A stretch of 64,000 nt of DNA from a virus, in IMG/VR virus record IMGVR_UViG_3300047321_000093, positions 1-64,000 of that record. The stretch is one strand, 5' to 3'. The translations under genes and the position numbers were made by a program. Positions within the stretch are counted from its first letter, which is position 1. Each line of letters opens with the position of its first letter. The notes under the pieces were generated by a model, which made no database searches, was not told the origin of the DNA, and saw nothing but the letters and a program-made list of their open reading frames with translations. Shown here one piece after another: positions 8,728-17,322 of the stretch.

Positions 8728-10542
8728 TTATTGGTTGACGGTGACTGCGAAGTCGATCGTGTGCACGGCGCCCGCCAGCTTCACTGCGATCTGGAAGGGC
8801 ACCGACTTGCGCGCGGCGCGATCGGCCTGGCTTTGCGATGCAACCGGGGGTTGAAAGACGTAGTAGCCCTTCGCGAGGAAGTCGCCCTGATTCAGCGTGC
8901 CGAACCCGCCGCTGTTCCAAGTGCCGGGTGCGAACAGACCGTTGCCGACGTACTGCTGACAGACGCCTTCAATGACTGTCGCGAGGATGTGCATGCCGGG
9001 GTCGGTCTGCGGAATCTTCGTCGTGCTCGTGTAGAGGGCATTGAAAAGAGCCGTCTGGACATCGATACAGAACGCGTCCATGCCAACGATCGTGTCGATG
9101 TACTGGCCCGATGCGACCTTGGCTGGCTCGATGATCGTCGTGCCGTTGTTGTAGGCCACGAAGACGTTGCAGTTCTTGCCTTCGAGCGCGGACATCTGCG
9201 TAGCGTTGAGCGTTTCCGCTGCCACACCGGGCTCCTGCTTGTACATCAGCGTGATCACCGTGTTGTTGCCGGTGTAATCCACCGTCAACTGGCGACCCAA
9301 CAGCGAGTTCACTGCATACGCGCTGTTGCTCGAATACTGCGTACAGGTCTTGTTGTAGCCAAGCGCCTGAAGTTGCGCGGCGATGTCGGTCGTCGTGACC
9401 GAGTTCAGCACGCCCGCTTCCTGCGTGGTGACGCCGTAGAAGTGCTTGTTATTCGTCGATTCGATGAACGCAGCAAGCGCAAGGTGATCCGAATCAGCAG
9501 CGCCGCACACCGTCAGGCCGTACCATTTCTGGCCGAACTGGTTGTCGAACAGGGCAGCGGCCTGAACGGCCGTTTCCGCTGCCACGCCTTGCGCGACGTA
9601 AGCGCCCGACGATGCCGAGGTCATGCCTAGCAGCGCTGAAATATCGGTGCCCGAGCCGCCCGCGAGAGTTGCGCCCGACACCGTGCCAACCGATCCGGCC
9701 AGCGTGAAGGCGTTGCCCGCCGTGCCAGGCGTCTTGTAGACGATCTGCAGCGCCGTACCAGCCTGGTTGACTGAGTAAGTCGCCTTCGACAGGTTGGCGT
9801 CTGCCGACTGGTTGAGGAACGTCACGGCGTTCGCCAGCGTTGCCTGAAGGCTCGCCCCAATCAGAATCTGGTTGCCGGTCGTCAGAGCCGATACGAACGT
9901 AACCACCGTCCCGCCGATCGTGACCGTTGCCGCAGCGCTCGGGTTGACCGAGTACGTCACGGACCCGGAAGCAGTCGGCGCGCACGCAAAGCTAAGCGTC
10001 GACGTTGCGCCGGTCGCGCCGTCCGTGATCTGGAATTGCGCGAAACTCGAGTTCCATACGCAAGTCGATCCCGCAACAGAGGCGGCAAGGGCCGTCTGGA
10101 TCAGCGCCGCAATGCCGTTGAGATTGGTCGACGAGCCGAAGCTTGCCGGCGAGATCGTGTACGGCGACCCGTTGATCGTGATCGAGAAAGCGGGAGCCGT
10201 GATAGCGGTCCATGCCGACATCAACTGTTGCGCGGTTGACAGCGTCGCGCCGAACAGTTGTGCCGCCGTAGCCGTTTGTGCCCAGCGACCGACCAGCACG
10301 TTGGCCGGTTGTGGCGACTGGCCGAACCATGCCACTGCCGCCAGATATTCAGGCGCGGTCGTGCCGAAGTCTGCGGCCACAGACGACGAGCTGAGGTATT
10401 GACGCATGCGCGATGCGACGTCAATCACGGGCGACGAGCCAAGAATCAACTCGGTGTTCAGGTTCTGCGCCTGTGCCGCGTTCGGCGACAGATTCACTGT
10501 CCCCCGAATCAGGCGAGAGATAGGAAGTTGACTCGTCGTCAT
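8728..10542 (-). CDS. tail sheath protein (DUF3383)
   Basis: 604 aa from the ATG at 10542 (MTTSQLPISRLIRG), preceded by GGGA; an upstream TTG in frame at 10557 is less likely. The sequence matches the DUF3383 contractile sheath family. An Ala/Thr/Ser-rich insertion at about residues 120-310 carries beta-repeat domains likely displayed on the outside. The C-terminal region (about 470-604) is the conserved handshake part. A terminator lies directly upstream, so the sheath may have its own transcription start. Confidence 0.88.
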   Translation of the reverse strand: MTTSQLPISRLIRGTVNLSPNAAQAQNLNTELILGSSPVIDVASRMRQYLSSSSVAADFGTTAPEYLAAVAWFGQSPQPANVLVGRWAQTATAAQLFGATLSTAQQLMSAWTAITAPAFSITINGSPYTISPASFGSSTNLNGIAALIQTALAASVAGSTCVWNSSFAQFQITDGATGATSTLSFACAPTASGSVTYSVNPSAAATVTIGGTVVTFVSALTTGNQILIGASLQATLANAVTFLNQSADANLSKATYSVNQAGTALQIVYKTPGTAGNAFTLAGSVGTVSGATLAGGSGTDISALLGMTSASSGAYVAQGVAAETAVQAAALFDNQFGQKWYGLTVCGAADSDHLALAAFIESTNNKHFYGVTTQEAGVLNSVTTTDIAAQLQALGYNKTCTQYSSNSAYAVNSLLGRQLTVDYTGNNTVITLMYKQEPGVAAETLNATQMSALEGKNCNVFVAYNNGTTIIEPAKVASGQYIDTIVGMDAFCIDVQTALFNALYTSTTKIPQTDPGMHILATVIEGVCQQYVGNGLFAPGTWNSGGFGTLNQGDFLAKGYYVFQPPVASQSQADRAARKSVPFQIAVKLAGAVHTIDFAVTVNQ

Positions 10543-10559
10543 TTGTGGATATCCCAATG

Positions 10560-10586
10560 AAAAAAGCCCGCACAGTGGCGGGCTCA
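10560..10586 (-). terminator. terminator upstream of the sheath gene
   Basis: A perfect 7-bp stem AGCCCGC/GCGGGCT is followed by T6 on the minus strand. It separates the connector genes from sheath and tube and could adjust their relative amounts. Confidence 0.85.
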
Positions 10587-10605
10587 GAAAGCGTTACGTG
10601 AGGTG

Positions 10606-11184
10606 TTACTGGACGTTGATCGGTTCAGTCTGTGTTTCGGAATTGGCCGTTGCTTCAGCCGACAGAATGGTGAGGATCTGGTACGTTCGGACGACGCGTC
10701 GGCGAATGCGCATGCTCACATCAAACCGTCGAATCCATTGCTGGTTGACCAGTTCCGGCGCGGGCACGATCGAGCCAACTTCGACCAGACCCATTTCGAA
10801 CTGATCGAGCGTCGAGTTGTTCTGTGCGACATACATGCCGTCGCGGGCCTGCGCGGCGTAGCTCAATGCGTTGGCGCCATAGAAACTGCACAGAACTGTG
10901 ATGACCTCGTGCCGGATTAAGGTGTCCGAGCCACTCCCGGCAGGGTTGTGCTGCTCGTAGGAGTTGGCGTCGTGCTCGATGCCCGTCACGCCGACCGCAC
11001 ACCAGTTTGTCGCTGGCTCTGGTTGCTTCGGCACCGTCGCCTGCCAGCGAGGGCGAACCATGCTGCCGGGTAGGCCGGTGATACCGACGATCAGTTGCTG
11101 GAAGATCGAATCGAGATCAGCATCTTCGGTCGGCGCAACCCCTGTTGGCCGGAGATAGCCAGCGACGCTCGAATCACCCGCCAT
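10606..11184 (-). CDS. neck/tail terminator protein
   Basis: 192 aa, resembling phage neck terminator (gp12-like, LIC_12616) proteins that cap the tail and join it to the head. The position between connectors and sheath agrees. It overlaps the previous gene by 11 bases. No enzymatic motif is present. Confidence 0.65.
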   Translation of the reverse strand: MAGDSSVAGYLRPTGVAPTEDADLDSIFQQLIVGITGLPGSMVRPRWQATVPKQPEPATNWCAVGVTGIEHDANSYEQHNPAGSGSDTLIRHEVITVLCSFYGANALSYAAQARDGMYVAQNNSTLDQFEMGLVEVGSIVPAPELVNQQWIRRFDVSMRIRRRVVRTYQILTILSAEATANSETQTEPINVQ

Positions 11185-11557
11185 TGGAGCCCCCTGAAAG
11201 CGGGATCAGTTCGCAGTTCGCCGCGGTGAAGCCGATGCCAAAGCGGGACCAGTCGCCGACGTTGGTCACGGTGTAACTGCGACCGTTCCACGTCACGATG
11301 TCGGCGTCCATGCCATCGCTGCCAGCCTGAAGCGGGAAGCGGCTGTGAACTGTGATCGAGCCGTTGATGCGCGATCCTTCAGCCAGACGCATCAGCAGAT
11401 CGCCGCTGTTGTTCGTCACTACGCCGTAGAAAGGCGTGGTGGTCGGCGTGTCAGTCGCGATGCCATCGTCGTCAACGACCTGTGTCATGCGCGCACAGAC
11501 GAGGCTATCCACGAAATCCGGATCGAGCAGGATTTCGGAAACGTCGAGCAGTGGCAT
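11174..11557 (-). CDS. head-tail joining protein, unassigned
   Basis: 127 aa, beta-rich, with no family recognised with certainty. Its place between the gp10-like and terminator proteins, and the length, suggest a head-tail connector or stopper. It starts 3 bases downstream of the previous gene's stop. Confidence 0.55.
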   Translation of the reverse strand: MPLLDVSEILLDPDFVDSLVCARMTQVVDDDGIATDTPTTTPFYGVVTNNSGDLLMRLAEGSRINGSITVHSRFPLQAGSDGMDADIVTWNGRSYTVTNVGDWSRFGIGFTAANCELIPLSGGSNGG

Positions 11558-11559
11558 GG

Positions 11560-12126
11560 CTAGTCTTTGTCGCGGACGACGTAGGTGATCGAATTGCGAA
11601 GCGATCCGGTGTTGATGAGCGGGATGATGCCCGCCTCAGTTTGCGCTTGCGCCGGATCGGTGCCTGAGTCGACCGCCTTCAGATACGCTTTCTCATCGGC
11701 GCGCATGCTTTTCGTCTGCCGGCTTTTGTGCCGATTTCGGATCGTTTCAGGCGAGAGAGCAGGCGGGATGTTGCTGCCTATCTTCTTCTTGACCGATTGC
11801 GAGGCGATCATGCCGGCGCCACTCATCTGACGCTCCGCACCGGCCAGGTTACCACCGAGTGCTGCGTCTGCGGCTTTCCCAAGACGATCGGCGCATTGGC
11901 CCTGTACGTCTGCGACGCCGGGCACGAGGAAGGGGCGGGCGGGCACGTTGTGGGCCGGCGAACCGGTCTCCATCACGTAGCCGATCTGCGCATTAGTGAT
12001 CGGCGTGTCGGTTCGTTCGGGCGCGCTGTCGGGGATGCCAACGAGCACGTCCTTGCCAGAGAGCTTATTGATGGCGTCGATGATGGCCTTCATGTTGTCG
12101 GCCGTCATCGTTACGCCTGATTTCAT
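11560..12126 (-). CDS. HK97 gp10-like / neck protein
   Basis: 188 aa from ATG 12126 (MKSGVTMTADNMKAI), preceded by GAGAAC; an in-frame GTG at 12156 would extend it into the DUF4054 gene. Contains GYVMETGSPAHNVPARPFL (about 50-70), a stretch typical of phage gp10-type connector proteins. Acts in tail completion or head-tail joining. Confidence 0.7.
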   Translation of the reverse strand: MKSGVTMTADNMKAIIDAINKLSGKDVLVGIPDSAPERTDTPITNAQIGYVMETGSPAHNVPARPFLVPGVADVQGQCADRLGKAADAALGGNLAGAERQMSGAGMIASQSVKKKIGSNIPPALSPETIRNRHKSRQTKSMRADEKAYLKAVDSGTDPAQAQTEAGIIPLINTGSLRNSITYVVRDKD

Positions 12127-12133
12127 GTTGTTC

Positions 12134-12529
12134 TCAGCAATTGATTTGAAGCCCACCGGCGCCCATCATGCGGGCAAGGCTTAGATACCGAACTCCGTAC
12201 GACGTAAGCGCCCAGAATCCCGCGCCATCCAACGAGGCCGCGCCAGTGTCGTAGCTCGTACTGACCTTATCGACAGCCTTAGCGGACGTCGGCCCGGTCA
12301 TCGTGCCGGGAATGCCGCCGACCGCAGCCGCAGTCTGGTCGCGCACAGAGAGCGCCAGATGATGCGCCGTGACCAGCTCTATCCCGATGGTGGTCAGTTC
12401 CAACCACCGGTCAGCATTGACAAGCGATGCCGCCACCGTCAGCCACGTCTGCACCAACGAATCCGGGTACCGCGTGGGATCGTTGAACTCGGGAAAATCA
12501 GAGCGTAGCTGAGCGGGAGTGACGGTCAT
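12134..12529 (-). CDS. DUF4054 head-tail connector
   Basis: 131 aa starting MTVTPAQLRSDFPEFNDP, the characteristic opening of DUF4054 adaptor proteins (gp6/gp15-like). The helical adaptor binds the portal ring. It overlaps the small gene before it by 4 bases. Confidence 0.78.
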   Translation of the reverse strand: MTVTPAQLRSDFPEFNDPTRYPDSLVQTWLTVAASLVNADRWLELTTIGIELVTAHHLALSVRDQTAAAVGGIPGTMTGPTSAKAVDKVSTSYDTGAASLDGAGFWALTSYGVRYLSLARMMGAGGLQINC

Positions 12530-12708
12530 GATTTAGCGGGTCGGCCGGGTTTGCGCTGTTCTACTTCGACAGCGGGCGCTTCGTCTGTGTGCAGCAGCAC
12601 GAACCAGTGCGATTCGTACTCAGCGGGAATCGTGTCGCCTGCCTTGAAGTACAGCGGCCGGCAGTCGTCGCGGGTCAGGGTGAAATCCTGATTGGCGATA
12701 CGGGTCAT
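12526..12708 (-). CDS. small head protein of unknown function
   Basis: 60 aa from ATG 12708 (MTRIANQDFTLTRDD) with GGAG seven bases upstream; a longer TTG-started form is less likely. Ends in a Lys/Arg/Pro tail (RKPGRPAKS). Lies between capsid and DUF4054 in the structural block, so a minor head protein is likely; no family recognised. Confidence 0.6.
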   Translation of the reverse strand: MTRIANQDFTLTRDDCRPLYFKAGDTIPAEYESHWFVLLHTDEAPAVEVEQRKPGRPAKS

Positions 12709-12764
12709 ATTATGCTCCGGGAAGTTGCCGGGAGGCGTCGATTGCAACGGCTCCCGGCATCCGC

Positions 12765-13832
12765 TTAGATCGCGTCGCGGTAGGCGAGCGTGCTGCCGTA
12801 GCGGAATTCAACCTGACCAAATCGCGCCCAGTAAGTGGTGATCTGGAAAAGCGACCGGTATTCCAACGGGGTCCGCTGCAGTTCCGTCATCGGGTACTGG
12901 ACGTACTTCTTGTCGTTGTTGTACGCGATCATGCGGTCGACCGTGCCCGGCGTGCCCGGCGTGCCACCGACACCCGCACCGATCAGCCACTTCAGCGGGA
13001 GGATGTCCAGCTTCTGGCCCATCTGCGTGCAGATGTTGTTTTTCATGACGTACGACAGGATCGTTTCCTGTGCTGCGGTGTTGACCGGCTGGCTGCCGAT
13101 GTAACCGAGTTGTGCGGGCGGCAGCATCAGACGGTTCGGCAGAACCTTCCAGCCCGAAGCGGCCCAGGCGCTCGTCAGGATCTCGTTGCAGTCCTTCAGG
13201 ATTTCGAGGGCCGTCTTCGTCGTCCACTGCGGCGTGCTTGCAGCGCCGTTCGCCACGTTCTGATAGCTGCCGACTGCGCTGTTCGAATTGACGAGACCCG
13301 TGAAGCCCATGGACGAATCGCCGAAATAGACGATGTTGTCCAAGTCCATGTTGCGCTTCAGGTTCATACCCTCGACCTTCTGCGCGTCGACCGGCTGGCC
13401 GAGGGCTTGCGCCTTCACCAGTTCGGGCACGGTGTACTTGACCTCAGCACCCCACAGGCGCATCGGCTGCGGCGTCTTGCCGATGTCCACGGACGGGCCG
13501 GCAAGGGCGTTGCCCTCGTTCGAAATCCAGTTCAGACCGCCCGGATTGATGCCGCCCGCCATCGCGAAGGCGGAGTTCGTCCACGATGCGACTTCGTCAG
13601 CCGGCGACACGTCGGTACGAATCTCGACGTCGCGCGACCAGGTGAATTCGACCAGCGGCTCGTTGAGCGTCTGATCCAGACGCTCGAGCTGGCCGATCAG
13701 GAATACGCCCGTCGAGTCGACGGTCGCCTTGTCGTAGGTCATCATGCCATCGGTCGTGAAGTGGCGTGCGAACTTGCGCGACGCTTCAGCGATTTCCCGG
13801 CGCTTGAGGAATTTTTGAACAGACATGTCCAT
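12765..13832 (-). CDS. major capsid protein (DUF2184)
   Basis: 355 aa. It matches the DUF2184 major capsid family (HK97 fold inferred). It begins MDMSVQKFLKRREIAEASRKF; an alternative ATG lies two codons in. GGAG is 10 bases upstream. A strong terminator precedes it, separating it from the decoration gene. Unlike HK97 gp5, there is no fused delta domain; the scaffold is supplied by the protease gene upstream. Confidence 0.88.
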   Translation of the reverse strand: MDMSVQKFLKRREIAEASRKFARHFTTDGMMTYDKATVDSTGVFLIGQLERLDQTLNEPLVEFTWSRDVEIRTDVSPADEVASWTNSAFAMAGGINPGGLNWISNEGNALAGPSVDIGKTPQPMRLWGAEVKYTVPELVKAQALGQPVDAQKVEGMNLKRNMDLDNIVYFGDSSMGFTGLVNSNSAVGSYQNVANGAASTPQWTTKTALEILKDCNEILTSAWAASGWKVLPNRLMLPPAQLGYIGSQPVNTAAQETILSYVMKNNICTQMGQKLDILPLKWLIGAGVGGTPGTPGTVDRMIAYNNDKKYVQYPMTELQRTPLEYRSLFQITTYWARFGQVEFRYGSTLAYRDAI

Positions 13833-13852
13833 TTATTTAATGCTCCAGAAAT

Positions 13853-13876
13853 GCAAAACCCCGCCGAAGCGGGGCC
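13853..13876 (-). terminator. terminator between decoration and capsid genes
   Basis: Minus-strand stem of six G/C pairs (GCGGGG/CCCCGC-type arms at 13859-13864 and 13869-13874) followed by TTTT. Confidence 0.82.
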
Positions 13877-13906
13877 TTGTGAGGTGCGCTGCTACGCGCC
13901 GGGGAC

Positions 13907-14413
13907 TCAGATGTTGAATGCGATTTCCGTCACGCCGTATGCATCGGCCGGGCCGGTGAAATACGTGTTCGACGGAAGGGCGATGGTGTTCGTGCTGTCT
14001 GCTGCGGCTTCGAAGCCACCCAGCGGCTTGCCAGCGGACGGCGTGGCGACGCGCACGTACACGGTGCCGCCCTTGGTCGCAGCAGTCGCGCCACCAAGCG
14101 AGACCATCACATAGCCTCGCTTGAGGATGTCGGTCACGCCCGAGGTGGGCGGCGTCGACGTGCCGAGCGGGTCGGTGCCGTTGCCCTGGATCGGGTAGGC
14201 GCGAAGGTTGATGCCGTACACCGACGCAGCGGTGTCGCCGGACAGGTTGATCGGCTGCACCTTGCCCGAGACCAGTTTCACGGCAACGCCAAATACGGTT
14301 GGCGGAGTTGCCGAGTCGATCTGCTGGGGTTCGATGGTCGCGGCTTCTGCGCGCTGGAGGTCACCGGCAAAACCAGCCGGCATGCGGAATGTATAAGCTT
14401 GCAACGAGGGCAT
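13907..14413 (-). CDS. head decoration / structural cement protein
   Basis: 168 aa, Gly/Ala/Thr-rich beta protein starting MPSLQAYTFRMPAGFAGDLQR, like the structural cement proteins that precede DUF2184 capsids in Burkholderia phages. It would stabilise the capsid surface. It lies 9 bases after the protease/scaffold stop. Confidence 0.72.
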   Translation of the reverse strand: MPSLQAYTFRMPAGFAGDLQRAEAATIEPQQIDSATPPTVFGVAVKLVSGKVQPINLSGDTAASVYGINLRAYPIQGNGTDPLGTSTPPTSGVTDILKRGYVMVSLGGATAATKGGTVYVRVATPSAGKPLGGFEAAADSTNTIALPSNTYFTGPADAYGVTEIAFNI

Positions 14414-14422
14414 GTCGGCTCC

Positions 14423-15229
14423 TTACTTACGGTTGTTCCAGAATTCGCGATGGATCTGGTTGAGGTCTTTCGTGGCTACTTGCGCATCAGTAGTCGCGGT
14501 CTTTGCAGTCTTGTTCTTCTGCTTGACGAGTTCCGACGCGGCATGGAAGGCCATCTTTGCAGCGGCGCAATCCATCTTCGAGACATCTGCGTCGCCCGTG
14601 ATGATGCGTACGAGGCTGGCGTTGTCATTCGTCAGCGCAGCCTTGAGGGCACGGCGGCGCAGCACGCAGATCGAGTCGGCCGTCTTCTTGCTGTCGGCTT
14701 TCGCGTCGTACGTCGGCAGTTTCACGCCCGGCGCGAGGATTTCAGCGCGCGCTTTGGCGTCCTGGAACTCATCTCGGAACGAGGCGGAATCGCTGGTCGA
14801 CTTCTTCTCGTCGTCTTTCTTTTCTTCTGATTCGTCCGAGTCGTTCGTTTCGTCGGCGTCCGGGTCAACTTCCTCGCCGTCGTCCTTGGTCTCGTCCTTC
14901 TTCTCCTCTTCGGAGTCGTTGGTCTTGCCAGACTCGAGAGCGGAGACGCGTTCACCGATTGCGGCAACGGACTGGGCGACGGATTCGATCGCCGACATCA
15001 CCTTGGCCATCGGATCCGCTTCGGACTCGTCGTCCTTCGTGTCTTCCGAGGCATTCGCCTTTTCCGAACCGGGCATGTGGATGTGGATCGCCGGCACGTT
15101 GTCTACTGCGCCAGCGGCCTCGTCTTTCACTTCCTCGGACAGCGCTTTCTCGAAGGCTTCCGAGTCGCGCGTCATAAACAATTTGCGCAACTTATCCTTG
15201 ATGGACTCGGCGCCGTTCTTAACAGCCAT
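14423..15229 (-). CDS. nested scaffold protein from an internal start
   Basis: An in-frame ATG at 15229 (MAVKNGAESIKDKLRKLF) has a perfect AGGAGA ribosome site 7 bases upstream (15242-15237), stronger than that of the full gene. It begins just where the protease domain ends and would give 268 aa of acidic, coiled-coil-prone scaffold. This mirrors the lambda C/Nu3 arrangement. The start is seen in the sequence; expression is inferred. Confidence 0.65.
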   Translation of the reverse strand: MAVKNGAESIKDKLRKLFMTRDSEAFEKALSEEVKDEAAGAVDNVPAIHIHMPGSEKANASEDTKDDESEADPMAKVMSAIESVAQSVAAIGERVSALESGKTNDSEEEKKDETKDDGEEVDPDADETNDSDESEEKKDDEKKSTSDSASFRDEFQDAKARAEILAPGVKLPTYDAKADSKKTADSICVLRRRALKAALTNDNASLVRIITGDADVSKMDCAAAKMAFHAASELVKQKNKTAKTATTDAQVATKDLNQIHREFWNNRK

Positions 15230-15841
15230 GGGTAAATCTCCTATGGAGGGTTTTGAGTCTTGGACGGAGCAGGTTGTCCCGCAGCGCGGGTTCCTGACCA
15301 ACGCAACGTGATTTGCCACGATGGTCGTTTGCCGCGCCCGTCCCGGCGCGATTTGCTCATAGTCCGCGTCGTATCCGACCGAGATGCCCTTCAGGCCGTT
15401 GTTGCGGACTTCGTTGATGGCGAACTTGTCTTGAATCATCAGGTCAGCGAGAAGCAGGTCGCTCTGCTCGCCTTCGCCGCGGCGCGGATTGAATGTCGAT
15501 CCCTTTGAGAGAATCGACCACGTATCCGGAGTCACCTGATCTTTCGGGTGATTAATCGTGACGGGCTTGCCAAGCAAACTCGCTAGAGTGTCTGGCGCGA
15601 ATACGACATCAGCATCGCGTTCGACGACAATCAGGCCATCCGGGCCCGCCTCAAGATCTGGCAATTCAATGTCGGCATACTCTTGAGTCCCTATGCGCGC
15701 GATCGGCACCGCCTCGCAGATGAGAAAGCCTTCGGGAGTGAAATACTGGTTCGGGCTCAACTCTTCATCAGCGAAGAATCCGGAAGCAGTGACCGCATCA
15801 TTCGTGCGCTTCGTCTTGCACGAATCGCATTGGCATGCCAT
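14423..15841 (-). CDS. prohead protease with C-terminal scaffold (DUF2213)
   Basis: 472 aa from ATG 15841, preceded by GGGGAAG. An N-terminal CxxC pair (MACQCDSCK) precedes the DUF2213 protease domain (about residues 20-205), with GKPVTINHP and GISVGYDADYE segments. The C-terminal half is acidic and Lys/Glu/Asp-rich (about 280-400), as expected for a scaffold degraded during maturation. A second start inside the gene can make the scaffold alone (see the nested feature). Confidence 0.82.
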   Translation of the reverse strand: MACQCDSCKTKRTNDAVTASGFFADEELSPNQYFTPEGFLICEAVPIARIGTQEYADIELPDLEAGPDGLIVVERDADVVFAPDTLASLLGKPVTINHPKDQVTPDTWSILSKGSTFNPRRGEGEQSDLLLADLMIQDKFAINEVRNNGLKGISVGYDADYEQIAPGRARQTTIVANHVALVRNPRCGTTCSVQDSKPSIGDLPMAVKNGAESIKDKLRKLFMTRDSEAFEKALSEEVKDEAAGAVDNVPAIHIHMPGSEKANASEDTKDDESEADPMAKVMSAIESVAQSVAAIGERVSALESGKTNDSEEEKKDETKDDGEEVDPDADETNDSDESEEKKDDEKKSTSDSASFRDEFQDAKARAEILAPGVKLPTYDAKADSKKTADSICVLRRRALKAALTNDNASLVRIITGDADVSKMDCAAAKMAFHAASELVKQKNKTAKTATTDAQVATKDLNQIHREFWNNRK

Positions 15842-15842
15842 A

Positions 15843-16124
15843 TCACTTCCCCGCAGTGATGCGAACCGATGCGGGATCACCCGTCGTAATGAACGACAGG
15901 CTCGTGTTCGCATTCAGGTTCATGACGACGGGCACGTTCTGCACGAGCGGATGACCGTTCGCGACAGTTACCGATGCTCCATAGCCAACGAACGCGACCG
16001 CGGGACCAAGGTTCGTCAGGATGACTTGCGTCGGCGTGCCAGTTGCCGGAACGGCGACCGGCTGAGAGGTGCCGGTGGCGGCGACAGACGCTTCGCCAGT
16101 GAAGATGAAATCGGGGAGGGCCAT
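15843..16124 (-). CDS. small head-associated protein
   Basis: 93 aa, Ala/Thr/Val-rich beta-type sequence (MALPDFIFTGEASVAATG) with no certain family. It lies between head morphogenesis and protease genes with 1 to 5 bases between stops and starts, so a minor capsid component is likely. Confidence 0.6.
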   Translation of the reverse strand: MALPDFIFTGEASVAATGTSQPVAVPATGTPTQVILTNLGPAVAFVGYGASVTVANGHPLVQNVPVVMNLNANTSLSFITTGDPASVRITAGK

Positions 16125-16129
16125 TTAGG

Positions 16130-16876
16130 TCAGTCCGGAATAATGGGTTCGGCGTAGCACCGGCAATTCCAGATGCAGCCAGGGTTTGCGCGCTCGCCTG
16201 ATCGCTCATCAGCAACAGGCGGGTTGTTCCACTGGAATATCTTGCCGTTGAGCTTTTTGTGATCGCTGCGGACGGTTGAATCACCGCTAGTGCGCCAGAC
16301 ATAGGAGTCGGCGCCGATAGACTGCGCTCGAGCCTGCGTCAGCGTGGTGGACGTTCTAGCTACTTCCGTGCGGGCAATGAGCGTCGCCCGGCTGGCCGTG
16401 ACCTCGCCAGAGCGCATGATCTCTTTCGCGATCTCACTGGCGCGGGTTGAATCTTCTATGCCGGCCAGCGTCAACTGATGCACCCGCTGTGCAGCCTCGC
16501 GCGGCAGGCTCTGAATCAGATCAACCTGAGACGCGAGCAACTGACGCATCACCACGCCAGTCGGCGCGTTGCGAATCTCTTCCCGTAGCCCGCGCGACAA
16601 GTCTTTCGCCAACGTCTTCCACGTCTGCTCATCCCGCAGCGCGACATCCATCAGCATGTTGCTGGCAGTCTGCGTCGCCCAGCCCTTGAGCATGTCGGCG
16701 TAGGCGTTGAGCAACTGCTCGATCGTCGGCACCTGGCTCATGTCGCCGGGCGTGAAGGGCTGGATGATCGCGCCTACCTGCTGCGCGACCTTGCGAAGCT
16801 GCGAGCCATACCGAAGTTCAGCGCCTCGCGTCCTGACCGGGTTGCGTTCGCGCTTGCGGTCTAGGGTGAGGGTCAT
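16130..16876 (-). CDS. head morphogenesis protein (SPP1 gp7 / Mu gpF-like)
   Basis: 248 aa from ATG 16876, which overlaps the previous stop as ATGA. The C-terminal part carries the typical ARTEVARTSTTLTQARA segment and the metal-binding cluster R-S-D-H-K-K...C-I-W-N-C-R-C-Y of the Mu gpF-like domain (about residues 165-245). It is a minor head protein that binds the portal and is often ejected with DNA. A 30-residue upstream extension is not supported. Confidence 0.8.
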   Translation of the reverse strand: MTLTLDRKRERNPVRTRGAELRYGSQLRKVAQQVGAIIQPFTPGDMSQVPTIEQLLNAYADMLKGWATQTASNMLMDVALRDEQTWKTLAKDLSRGLREEIRNAPTGVVMRQLLASQVDLIQSLPREAAQRVHQLTLAGIEDSTRASEIAKEIMRSGEVTASRATLIARTEVARTSTTLTQARAQSIGADSYVWRTSGDSTVRSDHKKLNGKIFQWNNPPVADERSGERANPGCIWNCRCYAEPIIPD

Positions 16877-17229
16877 AATGGCGGTAACGTGTCCGGCACT
16901 TCTGCGCCAAATTGACTTCCAACGAAAGACCGCATTGCAGCTATAAGATGCGTTGGGCCGAAACACTGATAGCGATTCAAGCCAGTTCCCATGCTAGCGA
17001 CATAAACAACTGGCCGATCCGACTCCATCATCTCCGGTGAGATCCGGCCGCGCTCGCGCTCGATGATCTGCCCAGCAAGCCCCCAGTCGTGCGAGGGGTC
17101 GTAGCAAGGCGCTGGAGCGAACTGCTCGACGCCATGATCGTCCACCCACGCGGATGCGCTGCGCGTCCATCCATTCGCCCGCGCGACCCAATAATCAAGC
17201 AGCGCGCCAGTCAATTCGGATGTCTTCAT
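16873..17229 (-). CDS. DUF2591 (NinX-like) protein
   Basis: 118 aa from ATG 17229 with GGGAG upstream. It starts MKTSELTGALLDYWVARANG and includes PCYDPSHDWGLAGQIIE, both signatures of DUF2591/NinX phage proteins. Its function is unknown. It is odd to find it among head genes, since the family is usually in nin-type early regions. Confidence 0.75.
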   Translation of the reverse strand: MKTSELTGALLDYWVARANGWTRSASAWVDDHGVEQFAPAPCYDPSHDWGLAGQIIERERGRISPEMMESDRPVVYVASMGTGLNRYQCFGPTHLIAAMRSFVGSQFGAEVPDTLPPL

Positions 17230-17261
17230 GTCATCTCCCAAAGATGAACCCTATTCGAGAG

Positions 17262-17314
17262 GCTGCGGCAACGGGCAGGGGAACCCGCTTTCGGACGGCC
17301 ATCCTAGCCGCAGC
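17262..17314. other. intergenic stem-loop between portal and NinX-like genes
   Basis: Arms GCTGCGGC (17262-17269) and GCCGCAGC (17307-17314) pair perfectly around a 37-base loop containing further G/C pairing. No T-run follows. It may stabilise the portal mRNA end or attenuate downstream reading. Confidence 0.4.
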
Positions 17315-17322
17315 ACAACTTG

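Noticed and set aside
8434-9630. 398-aa plus-strand ORF opposite the sheath gene
   Set aside because: Antisense shadow of the DUF3383 gene; Arg/Val/His-rich and without any domain.
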